From positions 1 to 64,000 of the forward strand of contig CAIXFN010000022.1 of assembly GCA_903918755.1 (NCBI GenBank): a stretch of DNA of 64,000 bases, written 5' to 3'. The notes beneath the pieces are model-generated. The model worked only from the letters and a program-made list of their open reading frames with translations. It did not search any database and was not told the origin of the DNA. Shown piece after piece: positions 43,308-51,857 of the stretch (its first letter is position 1; each line of letters starts with the position of its first letter). Source of the stretch: an uncultured Pedosphaera sp. (GTDB lineage: Bacteria; Verrucomicrobiota; Verrucomicrobiia; Limisphaerales; Pedosphaeraceae). A program made the position numbers and the translations under genes.

Positions 43308-45632
43308 CTACGGACTGACGACTTTGTAAAACTTGCGGTCAGCCAGCCCGCTGGTGTCCGCGTAAATGCCGTTGGTGGTGTTGAAGGTCAGCCCCGTGGC
43401 GACCGGCAGGTACGGTCCCGTCAGTTCGGTGGCGGCGACTACGCTGTAGGAATAGGCCCCGGCGGTCTGGGTGAAACCCGCCGAATTGGTGTAAATGGCG
43501 TAGGGGACGGCGGGCCAGGTGACCGTGACCTGGGAGCCGGTCCGGGCGACCGTGGAGGTGACCGCCGGGGGCGCATTCGTGAGAATGTCGCCGAGGCTGG
43601 TGACATATATCTCGTAGCCTGAGGTGGTCCCCTGGCTGCCGGAGAGGAATTGCGACATCACCCCCGTGATCGACCAGGCGAAGCGGGTCGCGATATGGGC
43701 GTTGGCCACATCCCGGTCCACCCCGCTCGCGAAGAACACCTGGAAGGGATACCCGCGGGAGTTCGTGACGACGAGTGTGGTGTTGCCATTGCCGGTGAAA
43801 TTGGTACCGGCGAACCAAACGTTCGTGATCATGACCAGGCTGCCTTCAATGTTGGTCTCCATGTTGCCAATCTTGTTGGTCGCGCCGAGATCAAAAACGA
43901 TGGGAGCGGGCAACAGGTTGGTGTGACCGATGATGGAGTACGATTGGTAGGGGTTTTGCGAGTTCACCGCGAGTTCCAACGCATTGTTGAAACTGGACAG
44001 GGTGCCGGTTGCGGCGACGATGTCACCCAGGTGCGGGCGGAAGGTAGCGTCACCCGTCACGAACAAATCAATCCCGGCGGTGCCGTCCTGAATGTAGTAG
44101 GAGGCGGTGGAGCCGGAAGTGACGTTGGTATACATCGTCACCACGCCGGTCACGGCGAAAGTGTCCGCCGTGTTGCCGGCCTGCCAGGTGCTGGTGTTTT
44201 CCAGGCTGCGCAGATAGGCGATGGAAACCTGTTTGACCGGGTTCACCGTGAGCGTGGCGTTGGTGCTGGTGGAAGAACCGAATCCACCGGTGACCGTAAC
44301 ACTGAAGGTGCCGGATTCATTCGTGCTGACACCGGTCAGGACCAGCGTGGGGGATTGGGAGCCGGAGATGTTAATGTTGTCACCCGGGAGCCCGAACGGA
44401 TTCGGACCATCATTGGGGATGGGATTGCCATTAAAATTCCACTGGTAGGAGAGCGGTCCGGTGCCGGAGGCGGAAGAATTGAGCGATTGGTTGCCGCCCA
44501 CCGAGACGGCGGTGGAGGCGGGTTGGATGGTGAACGCAGGGGCTGTCGGGGTGCTGTTCACTGAAACATTCACCAGGGTAGTGTTGGTGCTAGCGGTGGC
44601 GGTGCTGATGGTGCAGTAGTACTGCCCGGCATTGGCCGCTTCGAGATCCGGGAAAACAAGCTGAGGTCCCGTGCCACCGGCGACCGCGTTCGTGATGGGG
44701 CCGGGGGTGACTTGATACCATTGGTAGGTCAGGCCCATGCCCGAGGCGGCGACTTCCAGCAAACCGGCATTGCCGGAATAATTGGTGATGTTGGCGGGTT
44801 CGAGGCCAATCAGCGGCAAGGCCGGGGTGTTGGTCACCACATCGGCAAAGCTGCTGCCCACCATGACGTTGCGAATCAACTGGCGGCCGGCATTCACCCG
44901 CTGGCGGAAGGCGAACGCTTTCAGCGCGTTCGTGATCGCGCCGATGTCCGTGATCGGACCGGCCACACTGGTGGTGTCGGCTTCGGAGGAGGGATTGACC
45001 CAGACGGTGGCCAGGCCGTTGTCGATGTCGTAACGAAGCACAATTTGATAATCGGTATTGGTCACCAGATCCAGCGGCACAATCGCCGTGGGACCCTGGC
45101 CTTGGGCGCTGTCATTGGCGGCGTTCGCCACGCCGATCCGGAAAGTGCCGGGGACGGTGGTGGTAAAGGGGAAGACATTCGTGTTGGCGACCACAAAAAC
45201 GCGGCCCCGGAATTCAAACTGGTCGTCCATGAAGTGGGCGAAATACGTTCCGCCCTGCGTCGGCAGCAGGTTCACGGTCAGGAAGAAGCTGGCGTACAGC
45301 ACCGTGCCGTTGCCGGTGGTATAACCATTCGTGGTCGCCGGATCGAACCAACGGTGAATGTACTCCGTGCCGCTCTGAAAGATCGAGAGATGGCGTCCGT
45401 TGATGGCCGTGCCAGAATTGCCGAAATTGTTCGACTGAATGAGGGCGTCCAACCCGGTTCCGGGCAAGTGGGAGATCCACTGGGGGGAACCGAAGCCTAC
45501 CGTATTATTGGTCGTAATGCAGCCGAGGGGATAGTTCGTGATCGTGTCGGCCCAAAAAAGACTGGCCTGGATGGTCGTGGCGACCAGCAGCGAGGCGAGC
45601 CCCAAGAGGGCGGTGAATAGGGTTTTCTTCAT
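43308..45632 (-). CDS. Large secreted Ig-repeat protein with OB-like domain
   Basis: 774 residues. A signal peptide ([23 protein letters not shown]) is followed by a beta-rich N-terminal domain (about 25-275), one or two immunoglobulin-like repeats ([29 protein letters not shown]) and a segment near 480-690 ([26 protein letters not shown]). The last resembles the OB-fold domains attached to secreted nucleases. A final fibronectin-like module ends in [18 protein letters not shown]. No LPXTG, PEP-CTERM or catalytic signature was found. It is probably a surface or extracellular binding protein. Composition is rich in Thr, Asn and Gly, as usual for exported proteins. Confidence 0.75.
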   Translation of the reverse strand: MKKTLFTALLGLASLLVATTIQASLFWADTITNYPLGCITTNNTVGFGSPQWISHLPGTGLDALIQSNNFGNSGTAINGRHLSIFQSGTEYIHRWFDPATTNGYTTGNGTVLYASFFLTVNLLPTQGGTYFAHFMDDQFEFRGRVFVVANTNVFPFTTTVPGTFRIGVANAANDSAQGQGPTAIVPLDLVTNTDYQIVLRYDIDNGLATVWVNPSSEADTTSVAGPITDIGAITNALKAFAFRQRVNAGRQLIRNVMVGSSFADVVTNTPALPLIGLEPANITNYSGNAGLLEVAASGMGLTYQWYQVTPGPITNAVAGGTGPQLVFPDLEAANAGQYYCTISTATASTNTTLVNVSVNSTPTAPAFTIQPASTAVSVGGNQSLNSSASGTGPLSYQWNFNGNPIPNDGPNPFGLPGDNINISGSQSPTLVLTGVSTNESGTFSVTVTGGFGSSTSTNATLTVNPVKQVSIAYLRSLENTSTWQAGNTADTFAVTGVVTMYTNVTSGSTASYYIQDGTAGIDLFVTGDATFRPHLGDIVAATGTLSSFNNALELAVNSQNPYQSYSIIGHTNLLPAPIVFDLGATNKIGNMETNIEGSLVMITNVWFAGTNFTGNGNTTLVVTNSRGYPFQVFFASGVDRDVANAHIATRFAWSITGVMSQFLSGSQGTTSGYEIYVTSLGDILTNAPPAVTSTVARTGSQVTVTWPAVPYAIYTNSAGFTQTAGAYSYSVVAATELTGPYLPVATGLTFNTTNGIYADTSGLADRKFYKVVSP

Positions 45633-46128
45633 GAGGTATTTTCGATTAGATGATTTTTAACAGGGTGATCCGGTATCAAAGACTTGATGCGACTCCGCGA
45701 TCCGGGACTTCCGTTCCAACGAATTATTCTGACCAGAACACTCTAGATTCGGCTTGCGGGAATGCAAGCGATTCCTGCGCCCATTCGCTTTCGGAATAGT
45801 GACAATTGGGTGACGGTATACGGCGACCAAAACACCCCCATTCGGGTATTCCCGATGGGTGGCCAGTGAGGCAGTCGTTACTCTCCAATCACAGCAGACG
45901 CCATTCCGGAATCCTCCCGCGCTGGAAAATTGTGGTCAAGTAATTGGGGTTTAACACCTTATTTTTCTGGGCTCGAGCACTCCCCGGGCCTGGGGCCGAT
46001 CTGGTCAGCGGCGAATTGCGCAGTTTGGTCAAAAGGAGCTACCGCGCAGGGGGGGCGAGGGGGCCATTCCCGCGCTTGCAAATTGCCGGTCGTGTGCGAA
46101 GGTGTTTTTTTCAAAGCAAGGATTCCTG
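45633..46128. other. 496-base divergent intergenic region
   Basis: Lower GC than its neighbours and without a supportable gene. It holds a promoter-like element for the secreted protein (45740-45767) and an imperfect inverted repeat CCCATTCGGG-TATT-CCCGATGGG near 45838-45860. A long plus-strand frame that starts at 45930 and runs on into the DUF4126 gene is a shadow. Confidence 0.45.
45740..45767 (-). promoter_or_regulatory. Possible promoter of the secreted Ig-domain gene
   Basis: On the minus strand TTGCAT (45767-45762), a 16-base spacer and TAGAGT (45745-45740) lie about 100 bases before the ATG at 45632. It has the same -35 type and spacing as the element at 43203-43230. Confidence 0.35.
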
Positions 46129-46722
46129 ATGCATGCGGAAATCTGGTTAAGTATCGCGATTGGTGTGGGTCTGGCAACCGCCTGCGGGCTGCGCGTTTTT
46201 ATTCCGCTGCTGGCGGTCAGTGTCGCGGCGCACTTCGGCCACCTGCCGTTGTCCCACGGGTTTCACTGGCTGGGGTCCACTCCGGCCCTGATCGCGCTGG
46301 GTGTCGCGGCGGTTCTGGAAATTGCGGGATATTACCTTCCGTGGATCGACAATTGCCTCGATACCGTTGCCTCGCCAATGGCGGTGGTGGCCGGAGCCCT
46401 GGTTTCCGTGGCTTTGATGGCGGACGTGGATCCGTTTTACAAGTGGGCGTTGGGGGTGATCGCAGGCGGCGGGATGGCGGGTTTGGTCCAGGGCAGCACC
46501 GTCCTGGCCCGGGGCACTTCGACCACCACGACCGGGGGACTCGCCAATCCGTTTCTGGCCACGGCAGAACTCGTCGGGGCGGTGGTGTTATCCGTTTTAG
46601 CCATTGTCCTGCCCGTGCTGATGGTCGGCATGGTTTTGGCGCTGTGGGGACTGCTGGCTTGGTGGTTTGCCCAAAAACTCTCGAGCCGCGCCCGGTTGCG
46701 GCGGACGGAAGTCCGCGTTTGA
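46129..46722 (+). CDS. DUF4126 membrane protein
   Basis: 197 residues with four to five membrane helices (about 5-30, 50-72, 85-105, 110-130 and 150-185). The family pattern is TACGLRVFIPLLAVSVAAH followed by YYLPWIDNCLDTVASPMAVV. DUF4126 proteins are of unknown function. The ATG at 46129 is chosen because AAGGA lies 6 bases upstream; a GTG at 46102 lacks such a site. It stands alone between divergent and intergenic regions. Confidence 0.88.
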   Translation: MHAEIWLSIAIGVGLATACGLRVFIPLLAVSVAAHFGHLPLSHGFHWLGSTPALIALGVAAVLEIAGYYLPWIDNCLDTVASPMAVVAGALVSVALMADVDPFYKWALGVIAGGGMAGLVQGSTVLARGTSTTTTGGLANPFLATAELVGAVVLSVLAIVLPVLMVGMVLALWGLLAWWFAQKLSSRARLRRTEVRV

Positions 46723-46829
46723 TTTCCTCCGGCAGGGGGTGCCCGGGAATTCCCCGGCGGGGAGGAGCAGGGTAAAAACTCCGTGCGCAGCAAGGTCGCC
46801 GGAGGTAATGTGGGAGGCTCACGCGCAAT

Positions 46830-46846
46830 GCGTGAAAATTTCACGC
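46830..46846. promoter_or_regulatory. Palindrome upstream of pseudopilin gene
   Basis: GCGTGAAAATTTCACGC is a perfect inverted repeat with one central base. It lies about 80-95 bases before the start expected from the sigma-54-like site at 46899-46914, and so could be an activator or repressor operator for the pseudopilin gene. Confidence 0.45.
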
Positions 46847-46898
46847 AAAACCCTCAATTGGCCGGCCTAAATTGGTGGATTTGCAGGCAAAATGAAGC

Positions 46899-46914
46899 TG
46901 GCATCCCGAGTGCT
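46899..46914 (+). promoter_or_regulatory. Possible sigma-54 promoter of pseudopilin gene
   Basis: TGGCAT-N5-GTGCT keeps the GG and GC elements of a -24/-12 promoter at the right spacing, with two consensus mismatches. The start would be near 46925, giving a 74-base leader. TTGACA at 46935 with TATTAA 13 bases on is a competing but badly spaced sigma-70 reading. Pilin genes of several phyla are sigma-54 dependent. Confidence 0.35.
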
Positions 46915-46998
46915 AAAAAAATCCTCAAATCCGGTTGACAGTCTTGGCGATTCTATTAAAGTTCGCGGACCGTTTACCCTATTCAACCAAAAACTAGT

Positions 46999-47796
46999 AT
47001 GAACAAAATGCGCAAAAATAAATTCGGGGCTTTCACTCTGATCGAGTTGTTAGTCGTCATCGCGATCATCGCCATCCTGGCGGGCCTGCTGCTTCCGGCA
47101 CTGGCCAAAGCCAAGCAGAAGGCGGTTCGCATCAACTGCGTGAACAACCTCAAGCAGGTTGCCCTCGCGTTCCGCATCTGGGCCGGTGACAACGGTGACC
47201 GTTATCCCATGCAATTGGCCGGTCAGCCTGGCGGTCCCGTCCACGCCTTGACCTACACCCCCGCCAATTTCCCGACCTTGGGAACCTGGGCCTACACTTA
47301 CGAAATCTTCCAGATCATGTCGAACGAGCTCAGCACCCCGAAGATCGCGGTCTGCCCGGCTGACGAACGCATCGCCCGCACCAACTTCCTGGGTGGCTTT
47401 ACCGGCGCGCCTGCCAGCAGTGATTTCCGCGACAACACCTCGATCTCCTATTTCTACGGCAAGGACGCGGATGAATCGAACCCCAACCTGTTCCTCGCCG
47501 GTGATCGCGCGATCGCCGCTTCGGCCACCACCACGACCGGTTACGGAGTTTCTCCCACGGGCACGACCGCCACTGGCGCGACCCTCTCCCTCGGCACCAG
47601 CTATGTGAACGGTGCGCAGTATCCCCAATGGACCCAGAAGATGCACCAGGGCGCGGGTAACGTGGCCGTCACCGACGGCAGCGTGCAACAGCTGACCTCC
47701 TCCGGTCTGCGCACCGCCGCCACCCACACCGGTGACAGCACCGAAAGCGGTCAAGGCCGCGGTAATGCCTCTGACAACGCCCTCGTCTTCCCGTAA
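46999..47796 (+). CDS. Type II secretion-like pseudopilin, probably highly expressed
   Basis: 265 residues. Leader [11 protein letters not shown] precedes [18 protein letters not shown] with Glu at mature position 5, so it is a prepilin-peptidase substrate. The globular domain has [19 protein letters not shown], the cysteine pair partner in AVCPADER, and near its end [19 protein letters not shown]. Codon choice differs from its neighbours: Gly is often GGT, Asn nearly always AAC, and Pro often CCC or CCG, as expected of a translation-optimised, abundant protein. No Shine-Dalgarno sequence is visible before the ATG. A perfect hairpin terminator follows, so it is a single-gene unit. Confidence 0.93.
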   Translation: MNKMRKNKFGAFTLIELLVVIAIIAILAGLLLPALAKAKQKAVRINCVNNLKQVALAFRIWAGDNGDRYPMQLAGQPGGPVHALTYTPANFPTLGTWAYTYEIFQIMSNELSTPKIAVCPADERIARTNFLGGFTGAPASSDFRDNTSISYFYGKDADESNPNLFLAGDRAIAASATTTTGYGVSPTGTTATGATLSLGTSYVNGAQYPQWTQKMHQGAGNVAVTDGSVQQLTSSGLRTAATHTGDSTESGQGRGNASDNALVFP

Positions 47797-47833
47797 GGTA
47801 AGCCGTCAGCGTTCGATTCAACCAAATCAATTC

Positions 47834-47860
47834 AAGGGCGTCCGCAAGGACGCCCTTTTT
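47834..47860 (+). terminator. Intrinsic terminator after pseudopilin gene
   Basis: Stem AAGGGCGTCC/GGACGCCCTT (47834-47843, 47848-47857) with the stable loop GCAA runs straight into TTTTTGTTTTTT. It ends just before the convergent epimerase gene. Confidence 0.93.
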
Positions 47861-47866
47861 GTTTTT

Positions 47867-48835
47867 TCAGGAGGCCGCCGCGGTGGTGGCGATGATCTCG
47901 CGCAGGGACGTGGCTGGCCGAAACCCGGTGGTGTGGCAGAGTTTTTCCACCACCGGTTTCCGGCGGCGCATGTCCTGAAATCCGGGGGCATAGGCCGCCT
48001 GGTAGGAGACGAATTCGATGGGGGAGGAAGAATTCAGGCTGGCGATGACCAGTCGGGCCAGATCCAGGATGCTGACTTCTTCCGTCCCGCCCACATTGAA
48101 CACTTCGCCGCGGGCGGCGGGGCAGCGCTGGAGGCGCACCAGGGACTCCACGGTGTCGCGCACATGACAGAAGCAGCGGGTCTGGCCGCCATCGTCGTGG
48201 ACCCGCAGGGGGAGTCCGGCCTGGGCGGCGGCGATGAACCGCGGCAGCACCATGCCGTAACGCCCGGTTTGCCGGGGACCCACGGTGTTGAAAAGGCGGG
48301 TGATGATGACCGGCAGGGCACGCTCGCGGGAGTACGCGAGGGCCAGAAATTCATCCATCAATTTGGAGCACGCGTAGCTCCAGCGCCCGTGGTGCGGCGG
48401 GCCAATGAGCAGATCATCCTCTTCGGCGAACGCGGGCCGCTGGCTTTTGCCATAAACTTCGGACGTGGAGGCAAGCAACAGGGGCGAACCGTGCTGCGCG
48501 GCGGCTTCCAGGAGGACTTCCGTTTCGTGCAGATTGGTGCGCAGGACCCGGATGGGGGAACTCACCACCAGCTCCACCCCGACCGCAGCCGCCAGATGAT
48601 AGATGGCATGGGCGCCCCCCACCAAGTATGGCAAATCGGCACACTCGGAGATTTTGGCGCGGGTGATTTGCAAATCCGGATGGCGGGCGACCGCCCGGAG
48701 ATTTTCGAGAGCGCCGGTCGAGCAATCATCGATCACGTGGACGGCCTCGCCATCGGCCAGCAGTCGTTCCACGAGATGGGAGCCGATGAAACCGGCGCCG
48801 CCGGTGACCAGTGCGTATGTTTTGCGGGTAGTCAA
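47867..48835 (-). CDS. NAD-dependent sugar-nucleotide epimerase/dehydratase
   Basis: 322-residue extended short-chain dehydrogenase. The NAD motif VTGGAGFIGSHLVERL is at the N-terminus, the catalytic Ser-Tyr-Lys set is seen in STSEVYGKS and YACSKLMDE, and LFNTVGPRQTGRYGMV matches the UDP-glucuronate decarboxylase/dTDP-glucose dehydratase side of the family. It acts on a nucleotide sugar in the cytosol, for cell-surface glycans. Its start is a TTG that overlaps the amidase stop as TTGA, so the pair is probably co-translated. Confidence 0.92.
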   Translation of the reverse strand: MTTRKTYALVTGGAGFIGSHLVERLLADGEAVHVIDDCSTGALENLRAVARHPDLQITRAKISECADLPYLVGGAHAIYHLAAAVGVELVVSSPIRVLRTNLHETEVLLEAAAQHGSPLLLASTSEVYGKSQRPAFAEEDDLLIGPPHHGRWSYACSKLMDEFLALAYSRERALPVIITRLFNTVGPRQTGRYGMVLPRFIAAAQAGLPLRVHDDGGQTRCFCHVRDTVESLVRLQRCPAARGEVFNVGGTEEVSILDLARLVIASLNSSSPIEFVSYQAAYAPGFQDMRRRKPVVEKLCHTTGFRPATSLREIIATTAAAS

Positions 48836-50208
48836 TTGAGCTTTAGCGTGGACGTCACTCCCCCGGGAGCCGCGGCGGGCTGAGGCCGGAGGGCGAGGGA
48901 TGGTCCGGCGTTTTCGATTAACGCCGTGGCGACGGCCTCCGCCAGTTTCTGACGATAGGCGGGATCGGCGATGCGCCGGGCTTCCTGGGGATTGGAAAGG
49001 TAGCCGCCCTCCACCAGAACGGCCGGTCGGTTCTGCCCCTGCAAGACGGTCAAGAAACGGGCGTGGCGGACGCCGCGGTCCGCGTGGCCATTCACCTGCA
49101 GGAGCGCGCGCTGCAGGCGCAGCGCGGCGGACAGATTTTGGGCATCGTATTCGTTGTTGGGGAAGTTGAGGGTGGCGTCATCCTTGTAACCCCGGGTGAG
49201 ACTGGAAGGCAGGCCGGCCGGGGTCAGGGCGTAGGTTTCCAAACCGGCTTCGGCGTGGTTTGGGGCCGCCGAATTGAAGTGAAGGCTGATAAAAAAATCC
49301 GCCTGGTGCTGTTCGGCGAAGGCCACCCGGTTGCTCAAGGCCAGGGTGGTATCACCGGAGCGGGTTAACAAAGCCGTCCAACCCCGGGCGAGCAGCAATC
49401 CTTGCAGGCGCCGGGCCCAATCGAGAGTATACTCTTTTTCCCAACCGGCGTCGATGGTGCTCCGGGAGCCGGCGTCCGTGCCGCCGTGACCCGGGTCGAT
49501 CACAATGAGCGGGCTTGATTTACCCGGGCGGGGGATGCCGTCGAGCAGGGGTTCCAGGTGTTTGCGGGCGTCCACCGGGTGGATGTGGATATGCCCGTCG
49601 CTGATTTGCGGCGCGAAGCCGAGCCGGAATTCCACGCCGTTCCAATGGGCGATGAGGCTGCCGGATTGCAGGGTCAAGGCTCCGTTTGTGCTGCCGAGAT
49701 GGCACAAGGTGGCCCCGCCGGAGACGGATTTTTGCAGGGTGGTGCAACCATGGGCTTGGGCCCAGCGATCCAACGCCAGCCACTTGGCGGCCGGCGGGGC
49801 CGCCGGATGATGCGGCGGCGGCGGAAGGGAAGTGGTCGGGGTGGGCGGGCTGGGGAGGCTGAGCGAGGCGATCGCCGGCGGCGGGGGATGCGCCAGGCCC
49901 GGGGCGGGCGTGGGCAGCGGGGCGGTGACGGCAAACGGCGCCGGATTGGCGGCGGGGACGGGATTTCCCGGCGCGGGCACCTCCGGCACCGGCGCCGGCG
50001 CGGCGGTCCGCACGGGCGGGGCGGCGGCGGCGGGAACGACGGGGGTGGGCCGGGCTACGGCGGCCGGGGCGGCGAGCGGAGCCGGTTCCGCCAGGGTGAT
50101 CGTTTCGTCGGGTACCTGGGTGACCCGGGGCGTGGCTGGCTCAGGCAGGGAGGCACAGCCACCCAGCAGCAGGCAGAGCAATGAAGCAACTTGGCGGAAA
50201 TCAGCCAC
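48832..50208 (-). CDS. N-acetylmuramoyl-L-alanine amidase lipoprotein
   Basis: 458 residues. The GTG start at 50208 gives a lipoprotein signal ending in LLLGGC. A Pro/Ala-rich linker of about 130 residues (roughly 25-155) leads to a small domain (160-250) and then an Amidase_3 domain (about 265-445). Zinc ligands are the His of DPGHGGTDAG, the Glu of WEKEYTLD and the His of FISLHFNSA; the catalytic Glu is in VLVEGGYLSNP. It cuts the bond between muramic acid and the stem peptide and probably reaches the wall from the outer membrane. A longer frame to 50709 runs antisense to ubiX and is not believed. Confidence 0.9.
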   Translation of the reverse strand: MADFRQVASLLCLLLGGCASLPEPATPRVTQVPDETITLAEPAPLAAPAAVARPTPVVPAAAAPPVRTAAPAPVPEVPAPGNPVPAANPAPFAVTAPLPTPAPGLAHPPPPAIASLSLPSPPTPTTSLPPPPHHPAAPPAAKWLALDRWAQAHGCTTLQKSVSGGATLCHLGSTNGALTLQSGSLIAHWNGVEFRLGFAPQISDGHIHIHPVDARKHLEPLLDGIPRPGKSSPLIVIDPGHGGTDAGSRSTIDAGWEKEYTLDWARRLQGLLLARGWTALLTRSGDTTLALSNRVAFAEQHQADFFISLHFNSAAPNHAEAGLETYALTPAGLPSSLTRGYKDDATLNFPNNEYDAQNLSAALRLQRALLQVNGHADRGVRHARFLTVLQGQNRPAVLVEGGYLSNPQEARRIADPAYRQKLAEAVATALIENAGPSLALRPQPAAAPGGVTSTLKLN

Positions 50209-50328
50209 GATCCCATTGTGCGGATCAGCGGCGCGGAGACAAGAAATAATGAACCGAACGGGCTTGCGACGGCGGTGTGTCGCGGTCATCATGGGGATTT
50301 GAACGCAGTGACAGATCCGGCGAAATAA

Positions 50329-50892
50329 TTGAGAATTCTGGTGGCCATTACCGGGGCAAGCGGGGCGCTGTATGCGCAACGTCTGCTCGACAATCTGGAC
50401 CCGACCGCGCACGAAATTCACGTGGTGATCAGCAATTATGCCCACGTGGTGCTGGCCCAGGAACTGCCGGAGGGATTGCGCCTGCCGCCGGGGGTGCCGA
50501 CGCATGGCTTGAAAAGCATGAACGTGCCCTTTGCGAGCGGCTCGAATCCCTTTGATGCGATGGTGGTGATCCCGTGCAGCATGGGCACCCTGGGGCGGAT
50601 TGCGCACGGTTTCAGCGAGGATGTCCTCCTGCGCGCCGCCGATGTGATGCTGAAGGAGCGCCGCAAATTGATTCTCGTGCCCCGGGAGACGCCCCTGAGC
50701 CTGGTGCACGTCCGGAATTTTGAACTGCTGCTGCTGGCCGGGGCAATCCTGCTGCCGGCGAATCCGTCATTTTACACCCGGCCGCAGACCATCACCGGGG
50801 TGGTGGATACCGTGGTGGCGCGCGTCCTGGATCATCTGGGCGTGGCGCACAATCTCGTGGCCCGTTGGCAGGCGGAGGAGGAAAAACATTGA
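50329..50892 (+). CDS. ubiX: Flavin prenyltransferase
   Basis: Makes prenylated FMN, the cofactor of UbiD-type decarboxylases. The 187-residue protein has the Rossmann-like start VAITGASGALYAQRLLDNL, the FMN-binding MVVIPCSMGTLGRIAHG and the conserved RRKLILVPRETPLSLVHVRN. The start is a TTG at 50329. It heads a group with a UbiA-type prenyltransferase, mqnE and mqnA. In futalosine-pathway bacteria such a UbiX supports the late decarboxylation of the naphthoate. No ubiD homologue is in the window. Confidence 0.95.
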   Translation: MRILVAITGASGALYAQRLLDNLDPTAHEIHVVISNYAHVVLAQELPEGLRLPPGVPTHGLKSMNVPFASGSNPFDAMVVIPCSMGTLGRIAHGFSEDVLLRAADVMLKERRKLILVPRETPLSLVHVRNFELLLLAGAILLPANPSFYTRPQTITGVVDTVVARVLDHLGVAHNLVARWQAEEEKH

Positions 50893-50920
50893 GCGCCGCC
50901 CGCGGAACCATCCGGTTGCC

Positions 50921-51835
50921 ATGATCACCCTCCTTTCCAAATGGGCGGGCTTTGTGAAGCTTTCCCACACCGTGTTCGCCCTGCCATTTGCCCTGGCGGC
51001 GATGGTGGTGGCCGCGCGGGCGAACCGGGGATGGCCGGGTTGGTCCACGTTCGGCCTGATTTTGGTCGCCATGGTCACGGCCCGGACCTGCGCCATGGCG
51101 TTTAATCGCATTGTGGACCGCCGGTTTGACGCCCTGAACCCGCGGACCTCCGGCCGGCATCTGCCGCAGGGGCAAATCACGCTCGCCAGCGCGATCACCC
51201 TGTGCGGATTGAGTGCGGCGGGATTGGTCGGCGCCAGTTACTGCCTGAACCCGCTCTGCTTTTACCTGTCGCCGGTGGCGTTGCTGGTGGTTTGTTTTTA
51301 TTCCCTCACGAAGCGGTTTACGGATTTCACGCATGTGTTCCTGGGGGTGGCGCTGGCGCTGGCCCCCATTGGTGCCTGGCTGGCGGTGAAAGGGGAGTTC
51401 CGGATCTGGCCGCTGCTGCCCTGGCAGGACAATGCCATCCTGCCCTTGTTGCTGGCGGCGGCGGTGGTATTCTGGCTGATCGGGTTCGATATTATTTACG
51501 CGTTGCAGGATTATGAATTTGACCGCAGCCACGGCCTCCACTCCCTGGTGGTGCGCTGGGGGCCGGCCAATGCCCTGGTGGCCGCGTTCCTCGCGCACAT
51601 GTTCATGTGGGGACTGTTGCTTGCGTTCGGTTTGCTTTGCGGCTTCCGCGTGGCATACTTGGCGGGGTTGCTGGTGATCCTGCCGATTCTGTTGCTGGAA
51701 CACTGGCTGGCCCGGCGGCGGAGTTTGAAGTGGATCGACGTGGCATTCTTCCGGCTCAACGCGCTGATCAGCGTGGTGTTCCTGGTGATCACCCTCGCGG
51801 AAGTATTGTTCCCGCGGTTCAATTTTGGCCGGTGA
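50921..51835 (+). CDS. mqnP: UbiA-family prenyltransferase (menaquinone, MqnP-like)
   Basis: 304-residue integral membrane enzyme that joins a polyprenyl chain to the naphthoate ring. The first aspartate motif is in AMAFNRIVDRRFDALNPRT and the second in QDYEFDRSHGLHS. About eight to nine helices are visible. KLSHTVFALPFALAAMV at the N-terminus is characteristic of the 4-hydroxybenzoate-octaprenyltransferase-like proteins found next to mqn genes. I chose the ATG at 50921, 28 bases after the ubiX stop. It precedes mqnE. The gene symbol rests on context. Confidence 0.88.
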   Translation: MITLLSKWAGFVKLSHTVFALPFALAAMVVAARANRGWPGWSTFGLILVAMVTARTCAMAFNRIVDRRFDALNPRTSGRHLPQGQITLASAITLCGLSAAGLVGASYCLNPLCFYLSPVALLVVCFYSLTKRFTDFTHVFLGVALALAPIGAWLAVKGEFRIWPLLPWQDNAILPLLLAAAVVFWLIGFDIIYALQDYEFDRSHGLHSLVVRWGPANALVAAFLAHMFMWGLLLAFGLLCGFRVAYLAGLLVILPILLLEHWLARRRSLKWIDVAFFRLNALISVVFLVITLAEVLFPRFNFGR

Positions 51836-51857
51836 AAAACAGCCGGAGTCGGTGGCA

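Noticed and set aside
45930-46775. 281-codon plus-strand frame overlapping the DUF4126 gene
   Set aside because: Out of frame with a convincing membrane protein and Gly/Arg-rich without structure.
46935-46959. TTGACA followed by TATTAA upstream of the pseudopilin gene
   Set aside because: The spacer is only 13 bases, too short for a sigma-70 promoter. Not listed as a promoter, although the TTGACA alone may matter.
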